A stretch of 43,206 bases of DNA, from positions 1-43,206 of IMG/VR virus record IMGVR_UViG_3300025000_000194, one strand, 5' to 3'. Positions 1 to 4,840 of this stretch are shown here, piece by piece (the stretch's first letter is position 1; every line of letters begins with the position of its first letter). The notes under the pieces were generated by a model. It was not told the origin of the DNA. It saw nothing but the letters and a program-made list of their open reading frames with translations, and did not search any database. Made by a program: the position numbers and the translations under genes. The DNA is from a virus.

Positions 1-108
1 TTATTACAAGAGATTTCAACTATAAATAAAATAATTGATAACAGAATTGAAATAAGGATTTGGGATGAAAAGAATAATCGGGTTAAAGTTATTCAACCCA
101 AAGGATGA
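1..108 (+). CDS. 3' end of a small hypothetical gene (second allele)
   Basis: The frame starting at base 1 encodes 35 residues ending in a TGA at 106-108. It is the C-terminal part of the 49-residue protein encoded complete at 43003-43152. Residues after base 36 are identical in the two copies. Before that, seven base differences give three conservative amino acid changes and three silent ones. This pattern fits two natural alleles better than sequencing error. The gene is cut only by the linear representation of a circular genome. No known domain is recognised; the segment is rich in charged residues and looks like a short beta-strand-containing protein. Confidence 0.8.
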   Translation, partial: LLQEISTINKIIDNRIEIRIWDEKNNRVKVIQPKG

Positions 109-115
109 TAATTAT

Positions 116-145
116 TTGACTTCTAAATATAAATAATGATATATT
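116..145 (+). promoter_or_regulatory. Sigma-70-like promoter of the PcfJ-like gene
   Basis: TTGACT at 116-121 and TATATT at 140-145 are separated by 18 bp, about 30 bp upstream of the ATG at 175. The stretch from the -35 through the spacer recurs almost base for base on the minus strand at 37049-37078, where it precedes another operon, so this looks like a repeated phage promoter rather than a chance match. Confidence 0.65.
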
Positions 146-174
146 AGGATTAATTAATCTTTAACAAAATAATC

Positions 175-1746
175 ATGAATGATGAAATCATAAAGTATGC
201 TGAGGGATTGGGTGCTGATCAGAAAGTGATTGATTGGGTTGAATTACAGTTGTCCAAAAAAGAAGGGATTAATCAATCTGAAATAGAACATGTGATTGAT
301 TATTTGATTTCAGATAAAGGGCCTAAGAGGCTTGAACGAGCGACTTATTATCAGATGAAAAAGAAATCTGAATTATGGACAAAATCATTAGAGAAAAAAG
401 GGTTAGGTATTATTGAGGTTGAAAAAGATACTGAAGTTGTTTTAGATTTCAAGGATGGTTTCAGAATAGTAAAACTAATTGGTAAACCAGCTTATGAGAG
501 AGAGGGGTTTTTAATGAGGCATTGCGTTGCATCATATTTTGGTAATGGAAAAGAGATTTATTCTTTGAGAGATAAGGATAATATTCCACATTGCACAATC
601 GAGAAAGATCAACAAATTAAGGGTAAAGGGAATGGATCCATACACCCAAAATATATTGAATATGTTTGTAAATTTTTAGAATGGTCAGGGATGGAAGTTA
701 AAGATAATGAAATGAAAAATTTAGGATATATAAATGTTAATAAAATTAAAAAATATCTTCATAAGGATAATAAATTAATATTTAGCAAATATTGGTATAA
801 AGAAAATAAATTAAAAGATTTAGAGGGAAATGAATTTTTAAGTTTTGATTTATTAGATCAGATTGATTTAGTAAGTGGATATAAAGGAGGCGTAAAAATA
901 AATTTTGATTTGAATGTGTTTTTAAAATTATCAATCAATTTTTTATTTAAACAAATTAATAAATTAAGTTTATTTGAAAAAAATAAGATAGGTTCTAGTG
1001 GGAACTATGCGAAGATAGGTTCTAGTGGGGACTCTGCGCAGATAGGTTCTAGTGGGAACTATGCGAAGATAGGTTCTAGTGGGTACTCTGCGAAGATAGG
1101 TTCTAGTGGGTTCTCTGCGAAGATAGGTTCTAGTGGGAACTATGCGAAGATAGGTTCTAGTGGGAACTATGCGCAGATAGGTTCTGGTGGGGACTCTGCG
1201 CAGATAGGTTCTAGTGGGGACTCTGCGAAGATAGGTTCTAGTGGGGACTCTGCGAAGATAGGTTCTAGTGGGAACTATGCGCAGATAGGTTCTAGTGGGG
1301 ACTCTGCGAAGATAGGTTCTAGTGGGTACTCTGCGAAGATAGGTTCTAGTGGGTACTCTGCGAAGATAGGTTCTAGTGGGAACTCTGCGAAGATAGGTTC
1401 TAGTGGGAACTCTGCGCAGATAGGTTCTAGTGGGGACTCTGCGAAGATAGGTTCTAGTGGGAACTATGCGAAGATAGGTTCTAGTGGGGACTATGCGAAG
1501 ATAGGTTCTAGTGGGGACTCTGCGAAGATAGAAATAACAGGGGGAAATAATGTTTGTTCTGCTATTGGTATTAATTCTAAAATTAAATCAACAGCAGGTA
1601 ATTGGATTACATTGGCTGAATATGATGGAAAATTTAAACCCATTTGTGTAAAATCTGCTCAAATTGATGGTGATATTTTAAAAGCTGATATCTGGTATTA
1701 TTTAAAAAATGGAGAATTTGTAGAGGCTGAATTGAGCAAGGATTGA
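175..1746 (+). CDS. PcfJ-like protein with C-terminal nonapeptide repeats
   Basis: The protein has 523 residues. Residues about 60-190 resemble the PcfJ-like domain of plasmid and phage proteins: an MRHCVASY motif, an IYSLRD strand, then a TIE strand and QIKGKGN. The family's biochemical role is not settled. Residues 272-451 are 20 tandem copies of a nine-residue unit, IGSSG followed by variable position, S/Y, A and K/Q, which probably coil into a solenoid or beta-helix. A short globular tail of about 70 residues follows. The ATG at 175 lies about 30 bp below a clear promoter and has no Shine-Dalgarno sequence. A hairpin with a T-run follows the gene. It may be a binding or recognition protein; that is inference. 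Confidence 0.75.
   Translation: MNDEIIKYAEGLGADQKVIDWVELQLSKKEGINQSEIEHVIDYLISDKGPKRLERATYYQMKKKSELWTKSLEKKGLGIIEVEKDTEVVLDFKDGFRIVKLIGKPAYEREGFLMRHCVASYFGNGKEIYSLRDKDNIPHCTIEKDQQIKGKGNGSIHPKYIEYVCKFLEWSGMEVKDNEMKNLGYINVNKIKKYLHKDNKLIFSKYWYKENKLKDLEGNEFLSFDLLDQIDLVSGYKGGVKINFDLNVFLKLSINFLFKQINKLSLFEKNKIGSSGNYAKIGSSGDSAQIGSSGNYAKIGSSGYSAKIGSSGFSAKIGSSGNYAKIGSSGNYAQIGSGGDSAQIGSSGDSAKIGSSGDSAKIGSSGNYAQIGSSGDSAKIGSSGYSAKIGSSGYSAKIGSSGNSAKIGSSGNSAQIGSSGDSAKIGSSGNYAKIGSSGDYAKIGSSGDSAKIEITGGNNVCSAIGINSKIKSTAGNWITLAEYDGKFKPICVKSAQIDGDILKADIWYYLKNGEFVEAELSKD
988..1527 (+). repeat. 20 tandem 27-bp repeats inside the PcfJ-like gene
   Basis: Twenty exact-length 27-bp units start at ATA 988 and end before 1528. 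The first 15 bases are invariant except for one A-to-G change in unit 8. Variation is confined to three codons: codon 6 is AAC, GAC, TAC or TTC; codon 7 is TAT or TCT; codon 9 is AAG or CAG. The array stays in frame throughout and is coding sequence, not a CRISPR. Confidence 0.97.
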
Positions 1747-1807
1747 TTTTAAATTTGATTTATGGTAGTTTTAGTTAGTTTTTAGGAAGAATACGAAAGA
1801 AAGCTAG

Positions 1808-1836
1808 AATCTCCTGAGGTCATGGCAGGGGATTTT
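1808..1836 (+). terminator. Hairpin terminator after the PcfJ-like gene
   Basis: A nine-base-pair stem (1808-1816 with 1826-1834, one G-U pair) with a nine-base loop ends in a short T-run. It lies 60 bp after the stop codon, the expected place for intrinsic termination; the T-run is short. Confidence 0.5.
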
Positions 1837-1839
1837 AGT

Positions 1840-1868
1840 TTGAAAATATTTTTATTTTGTGCTATTTA
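1840..1868 (+). promoter_or_regulatory. Possible promoter of a small RNA
   Basis: TTGAAA at 1840-1845 and TATTTA at 1863-1868 have the ideal 17-bp spacing. The predicted start, near 1875, is exactly where the first hairpin of the downstream noncoding locus begins. The hexamers are not perfect and the region is AT-rich. Confidence 0.4.
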
Positions 1869-1874
1869 AAAAGA

Positions 1875-1948
1875 GTCTAAACCAGCTTGGCATAAGCAGT
1901 TTAGATCGATTAGTCCAGGTTTCCATAGAAGGTTTCCCTGGACTTTTT
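1875..1948 (+). ncRNA. Candidate small RNA with two hairpins
   Basis: Noncoding stretch between the PcfJ-like gene and a small membrane-protein gene. Hairpin 1 pairs 1876-1882 with 1899-1905 (7 bp) and has an inner GCTT/AAGC stem. Hairpin 2 pairs 1912-1919 with 1937-1944 (8 bp) and is followed by TTTTT, a classic intrinsic terminator. A promoter-like sequence sits immediately upstream. Promoter, structured body and terminator within 110 bp suggest an independent transcript of about 74 nt. No known RNA family is recognised; it could also simply be a terminator cluster. Confidence 0.45.
1912..1948 (+). terminator. Intrinsic terminator of the candidate small RNA
   Basis: The stem AGTCCAGG/CCTGGACT is closed by a 17-base loop and followed directly by a run of five T. 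It is among the strongest terminator-like signals in the window. Confidence 0.7.
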
Positions 1949-2025
1949 AGTTATTTTGTGTATACTAGAATCAGGGAATGTGAAATTAAGAAATCTTCAA
2001 ATTTTCAGTTTTAAGACGTTTAAAT

Positions 2026-2163
2026 ATGAAAAAGGTATCAACATACCACTCGACACATAAAAGCCCGTCCTACGGCATATTTTTGGGCAATGTGTTGATT
2101 TTAGTTGTGATGTTTGTGCCGCTTACAATATTTTTAATTAAATATCTAAATTGGGTACGATGA
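2026..2163 (+). CDS. Small single-pass membrane protein (45 aa)
   Basis: The ATG at 2026 opens a 45-codon frame. Residues about 17-40 form one hydrophobic segment ending in Lys and Tyr, so the product is probably a membrane peptide with a basic, Ser-rich N-terminus. The stop overlaps the ATG of the next gene as ATGA, which suggests translational coupling and supports a real gene. The middle of the frame (2051-2097) also forms a strong RNA hairpin: 8 bp plus 4 bp, with a small hairpin in the loop. The region may therefore be structured RNA as well as, or instead of, coding. No family is recognised. Confidence 0.45.
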   Translation: MKKVSTYHSTHKSPSYGIFLGNVLILVVMFVPLTIFLIKYLNWVR

Positions 2164-2333
2164 GAATCTCTGAATTAAAATTAAGTTATAATACGAGACG
2201 AGTACTGGAAAACGCTAACATTATTGATACTGAAGAATTAAAAAAATCCATCTTAGACGGTAGCATATTGAATCTAAAATGGATTGGTAGAGTTTCATTC
2301 AAAGAGATCGAGGATGCAATGAGAGAATTTTAG
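2160..2333 (+). CDS. Stand-alone RNA polymerase alpha-CTD-like protein
   Basis: The 57-residue product closely follows the pattern of the C-terminal domain of the RNA polymerase alpha subunit. It starts ISELKLSYNTRRVL (compare IEELxLSxRxxNxL), continues with NIIDTEEL, then a helix-hairpin-helix part LKWIGRVSFKEIEDAM where alpha-CTD has LGKKSLEEIKEAL. The domain normally binds UP-element DNA and transcription activators. A free phage copy could redirect or block activator contacts; that is inference. I chose ATG 2160, which overlaps the preceding stop, over TTG 2151. It ends one base before the convergent gene at 2335. Confidence 0.75.
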   Translation: MRISELKLSYNTRRVLENANIIDTEELKKSILDGSILNLKWIGRVSFKEIEDAMREF

Positions 2334-2334
2334 A

Positions 2335-2526
2335 TTATTTTCTTTTCGCCAGTTTTAGATTAATTTGTTCGATTATGTATCGTTCAATGAATGAGCAGAG
2401 ATAGGCTGACATTTTTCTAGGTTTGATTATTTTAAGGAAATCCTTTTTCAGTTGAATTGGACAACGAAAATTGATAATGGTTTTAGTGGATTTATAACGG
2501 GAATTTTCCTTTTTTAGATGAGACAT
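2335..2526 (-). CDS. Ribbon-helix-helix-like DNA-binding protein
   Basis: The 63-residue basic protein has a strand KTIINFRCP followed by two helices (QLKKDFLKII and SAYLCSFIERYIIEQ). This is the arrangement of small ribbon-helix-helix regulators of the Arc/CopG type. It would act as a dimer on DNA. It is the last gene of the minus-strand group that starts at 3488 and abuts the convergent alpha-CTD-like gene. Its target is unknown; the direct repeats at 3612-3642 upstream of its own operon are one candidate. Confidence 0.5.
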   Translation of the reverse strand: MSHLKKENSRYKSTKTIINFRCPIQLKKDFLKIIKPRKMSAYLCSFIERYIIEQINLKLAKRK

Positions 2527-2543
2527 ATTTTTTTAAAGTAAAA

Positions 2544-2777
2544 TTAGTAGAATAGAAATAGTTTCCTTTTTTCTTTTTTGAGAGAGTTTTCACGGTAACG
2601 GCATGAGTAACATTTACGCATAAATTGTTGAGTATGTTTATTTAATTTAAAAACTTTATCTCCACAAACTCGGCATCTGCCTTGGCCGATCATTTTTTTA
2701 GCATATCTTTTTACGCGTTGACTTGGAGTGAGTACCTTATAAACTTGAAACGTTATACCAAATAATTTGAATTTCAT
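2544..2777 (-). CDS. Small zinc-ribbon protein
   Basis: The protein has 77 residues. Two CxxC pairs, CRVC near residue 36 and CYSC near residue 56, flank a basic stretch and form a typical treble-clef or zinc-ribbon site. The rest is rich in Lys and Arg, as in nucleic-acid-binding proteins. The start codon is preceded by a pyrimidine-rich TTAACCTCCTACT leader, a variant of the box seen before several minus-strand genes here. The specific function is unknown. Confidence 0.6.
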   Translation of the reverse strand: MKFKLFGITFQVYKVLTPSQRVKRYAKKMIGQGRCRVCGDKVFKLNKHTQQFMRKCYSCRYRENSLKKEKRKLFLFY

Positions 2778-2834
2778 AGAGTAGGAGGTTAAGAAATTAT
2801 ATTTTAAAATGATCCACTAGAAGATTTTCAAGAA

Positions 2835-3020
2835 CTAATTTCTGTTTTTGTAGATTTTCATGGCTTCTGCGAATCCATCTCTATTAGCCTTCATTAAAGC
2901 AAGTTCAAGTAGTGCAATAATCACTTTGACTTGGTGTTTTGGTATAATATTTTCAATTTCCAAGGAATCGAAGAGCTCCTGAGTAGCATCGATAGCGGCT
3001 TGCTGTGAAGATTGATTCAT
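2835..3020 (-). CDS. Hypothetical small protein (61 aa)
   Basis: The product is mostly helical and acidic in the first half, with a conserved-looking ELALMKANRDGFAEAMKIY helix. Its N-terminus MNQSSQQAA resembles the MEHPSQQ start of the upstream WG-repeat protein. The start has the TTAAAATCTTCTA leader box shared by early genes. No family is recognised. Confidence 0.55.
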   Translation of the reverse strand: MNQSSQQAAIDATQELFDSLEIENIIPKHQVKVIIALLELALMKANRDGFAEAMKIYKNRN

Positions 3021-3038
3021 GTTAGAAGATTTTAAGAA

Positions 3039-3488
3039 TTAATTAAAAAATATTTCAATCATTTCTACACCTTTTCTGCCCCAAACTTTGTCATCATGGG
3101 AGTAACCAAGAAAATCATACTTAAAAGGAACCAGCACATCTCCATTTGAGTCCAACATTCCCCAATATCCACATTTTTTAGCTCTAATTGTGTCATTATA
3201 GGAGTAACCAAGCCAATCGTATTGAAAAGGTACTAATATCTCCCCACTTGAGGAATCCAACATCCCCCAATATTCCCCTTTCTTAGCTTTAACCTTGCCC
3301 TTATAGGAATAATCAATATTATCATACTCAGTGGGTACTAATACATTCCCATTTGAGTGGTTGACCATTCCGTACTTTCCCATTTTTTTTACTCTAACCT
3401 TGCCATCGTAGGGGTTTTCAAACCAATCATATTGATTACGCCAATCCTGGTCGGCCTTAGTAGTGATTTGTTGTGAAGGGTGTTCCAT
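3039..3488 (-). CDS. WG-repeat protein (149 aa)
   Basis: Three copies of a unit of about 35 residues contain the WG/YG repeat signature: W/Y-G-M-V/L, then NG, VLVP and YD. This repeat family forms beta-rich domains of unclear function in many bacteria and phages. It opens with a WRNQYDW segment, like the two paralogues at 37085 and 38217. It is the first gene of the operon expressed from the promoter at 3581-3609 and has a leader of about 85 nt related to that of another operon. A role in binding host proteins is possible but not shown. Confidence 0.75.
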   Translation of the reverse strand: MEHPSQQITTKADQDWRNQYDWFENPYDGKVRVKKMGKYGMVNHSNGNVLVPTEYDNIDYSYKGKVKAKKGEYWGMLDSSSGEILVPFQYDWLGYSYNDTIRAKKCGYWGMLDSNGDVLVPFKYDFLGYSHDDKVWGRKGVEMIEIFFN

Positions 3489-3574
3489 ATTAGAAGGTTT
3501 TAGACCGAGTGAATAGAGTTTGTTATCCTAGCGATAAATCCGTTTTGCCTATTGGCTGGATTTGCTATGAAGAC
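3489..3574 (-). promoter_or_regulatory. Structured 5' leader, copy A
   Basis: In transcript sense the leader forms AAATCC (complement of 3558-3563), one unpaired base, the hairpin GCC-AATA-GGC, five unpaired bases, then GGATTT (3536-3541). The boxes TATCGCTA and ACTCGGT follow, then a CTTCTA box beside the ATG. Copy B at 36958-37042 has the same boxes, the same 1x5 internal loop and the same length. Its outer stem is AAGCT/AGCTT instead, so pairing is kept while the sequence changes. This suggests a conserved RNA structure. Confidence 0.5.
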
Positions 3575-3580
3575 ATACCC

Positions 3581-3609
3581 ATTATGTCAAATTGTATATA
3601 CAAAGTCAA
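3581..3609 (-). promoter_or_regulatory. Sigma-70-like promoter of the WG/RHH operon
   Basis: On the minus strand TTGACT (complement of 3604-3609) and CATAAT (complement of 3581-3586) are 17 bp apart. Transcription would start near 3574, giving an 86-nt leader before the ATG at 3488. Confidence 0.7.
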
Positions 3610-3611
3610 TA

Positions 3612-3642
3612 AGAAATGTGTGTACAAATAGGAGAAATGTGT
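3612..3642. promoter_or_regulatory. Direct repeats between divergent promoters (operator candidate)
   Basis: AGAAATGTGT occurs at 3612-3621 and again at 3633-3642. The 21-bp spacing puts both copies on the same face of the helix. They lie between the -35 boxes of the two divergent promoters, the expected place for an operator controlling both. Confidence 0.5.
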
Positions 3643-3651
3643 TTATGGTAC

Positions 3652-3679
3652 TTGATTTTAGGGTAAAGTTGTGTATAAT
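3652..3679 (+). promoter_or_regulatory. Sigma-70-like promoter of the 3766 gene
   Basis: TTGATT at 3652-3657 and a consensus TATAAT at 3674-3679 are 16 bp apart, pointing at the gene at 3766. The leader would be about 80 nt. Confidence 0.6.
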
Positions 3680-3765
3680 TGGAGTGCTCTGTGAATGAAC
3701 CTCTAATATATTCTGTCAATCATCCAGCTGCTTTGATTTTAGAATAGTCTTAACTTTTAAATATA

Positions 3766-4110
3766 ATGGAAATTCGATATCAATTAGTTAATAGTTTAAT
3801 TATTAAAAAAATTTGTATTAATAAAGATGAAGTTGAAAAAAAATTAGGGAAACAATATATTGATATGATCACAAGTAATTATATAATAATTTACACATGT
3901 TATGGTTGTGGGACATGTGAAACTTGTAAAACAGAAAAAAAGAGGGATACTCTTAGAAAGAAACATGACAAAGCTTTTGAAAAATTAGCAAAATATAAAA
4001 ATAAATATTTCGTGGAATTTAATGATTCTTCAAATAAAAAACAACAAAAAGAGATCACGCAAAAACAATTCTTAGCTTATAATAAGATAGGAATATTTAT
4101 AAAGGAGTAG
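3766..4110 (+). CDS. Hypothetical cysteine-cluster protein (114 aa)
   Basis: Residues about 44-57 carry a dense cluster of five cysteines, CYGCGTCETC, that could bind zinc or another metal. A highly charged, Lys-rich helical part follows (residues about 58-100). The N-terminus is beta-rich. It is transcribed alone from its own promoter, divergently from the WG-repeat operon, and ends 13 bp before a long hairpin. No family is recognised. Position and size suggest an early regulator or host-takeover protein, which is inference. Confidence 0.6.
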   Translation: MEIRYQLVNSLIIKKICINKDEVEKKLGKQYIDMITSNYIIIYTCYGCGTCETCKTEKKRDTLRKKHDKAFEKLAKYKNKYFVEFNDSSNKKQQKEITQKQFLAYNKIGIFIKE

Positions 4111-4123
4111 TATTTTCACAATA

Positions 4124-4160
4124 TATAAAAGCCCTTGCAATTTCTGCGAGGACTTTTATA
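4124..4160. terminator. Long hairpin after the 3766 gene
   Basis: The 16-bp stem (4124-4139 with 4145-4160) has one mismatch and one G-U pair. Its outer half is A/T-only, so it could terminate in either direction. There is no separate T-run beyond the stem. Confidence 0.5.
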
Positions 4161-4471
4161 ATGTTGATAACCAAATCAATGACTAAAGGATACGGTAAAA
4201 AATTCTGAATGTCAAGTGGTTAGCCTAATTAAATAGGCTTCGTGGGACACATGAGATTAAACTCTTGATCCCAGACATCAATTCCAAGATGATCCCAGAG
4301 GCGATAATTTATAAATCGTTTCTTTTTTTTTGGGGGGGGGATTTTTTCTTTTTCTTCTTCTTTTACCCTTTTCTTCTTCTTTTTCTTTTAAACAAGTTCT
4401 TCCATTTCTTCTTGCTTTCTATTTCAATCATGGTATAAGAGAAATAACAGATCACTAGTCAATGTTATAAC
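4161..4471. other. Noncoding region before the terminase genes
   Basis: No open frame of note. From left to right it holds a hairpin AGCCTA/TAGGCT (4222-4239); a larger stem-loop closed by TGGGA/TCCCA (4243-4273); two copies of GATCCCAGA; a CGAT/ATCG hairpin; a run of nine T then nine G (4323-4340); and about 50 bases almost purely pyrimidine (4341-4389). It lies immediately upstream of the small-terminase-like gene, where many phages keep their packaging start site. A pac or cos role is inference. Confidence 0.5.
4412..4439 (+). promoter_or_regulatory. Candidate late promoter with extended -10
   Basis: TTGCTT at 4412-4417 and TATAAG at 4434-4439 are 16 bp apart, and the -10 is preceded by TGG, an extended -10. 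Transcription would start about 26 bp before the first packaging gene at 4472. Confidence 0.4.
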
Positions 4472-4765
4472 ATGCCATTTCAAAAAGGGAATACATTGTG
4501 GGTTGACTCACATAAATCTAAAAAAGAAAATCTTAATCGGATGAGTGAGGTATTCTTTTCAGTTATAGGTGACGGAGCCTTGGAGGAATACTCGAATAAG
4601 TTAGATAAACTTGCAAGAGGAGAAGAATTAAGTAAGGCTGAGCTAGAATTTATGAATAGGTTTGAGGGATGGAGGGAGTATAAATGGCCTAAACTTGAAA
4701 GAAAAGACATTAAAGGTGAGATCAAGAATGAATTATTAGTTAAAATTGAGCTAACTCATGAATAA
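4472..4765 (+). CDS. terS: Probable small terminase subunit
   Basis: The 97-residue protein lies directly upstream of the large terminase gene. The N-terminus FQKGNTLWVDSHKSKKENL is basic. The C-terminal part FMNRFEGWREYKWPKLERK resembles the segment before the end of several small terminase subunits, where a helix is followed by Y-x-x-P-K-L and a Gly-Glu strand. It would recognise the phage DNA and deliver it to the large subunit. It is shorter than many TerS proteins and lacks an obvious helix-turn-helix, so the call rests mainly on position and this motif. Confidence 0.55.
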   Translation: MPFQKGNTLWVDSHKSKKENLNRMSEVFFSVIGDGALEEYSNKLDKLARGEELSKAELEFMNRFEGWREYKWPKLERKDIKGEIKNELLVKIELTHE

Positions 4766-4840
4766 TTAAATTAAAACATAAGTGAATCGAATCGGTTGTG
4801 GGGGGAAAAGTTGCCTTTAACAGATTAAGTTTTCAAGCTC

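Larger units (their letters stand above)
1..162. repeat. Terminal overlap, left copy (circular closure)
   Basis: Bases 37-162 are identical to 43081-43206. Bases 1-36 align without gaps to 43045-43080 with seven mismatches. The overlap shows that the sequence closes into a circle of 43,044 bp. The exact 126-base part is about the k-mer size used by short-read assemblers, so it need not be a biological direct terminal repeat. Confidence 0.9.

Noticed and set aside
988-1527. Regular repeats that could be taken for a CRISPR array
   Set aside because: Repeats are contiguous 27-bp coding units with no spacers and keep one open frame.
988-1527. Diversity-generating retroelement target
   Set aside because: No reverse transcriptase or template repeat is visible in the window; the variation is spread over many units.
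4205-4280. Possible tRNA, because of TGGTTAG and nearby hairpins
   Set aside because: There is no T-arm TTCRA motif, no seven-base anticodon loop and no acceptor stem of the right length.
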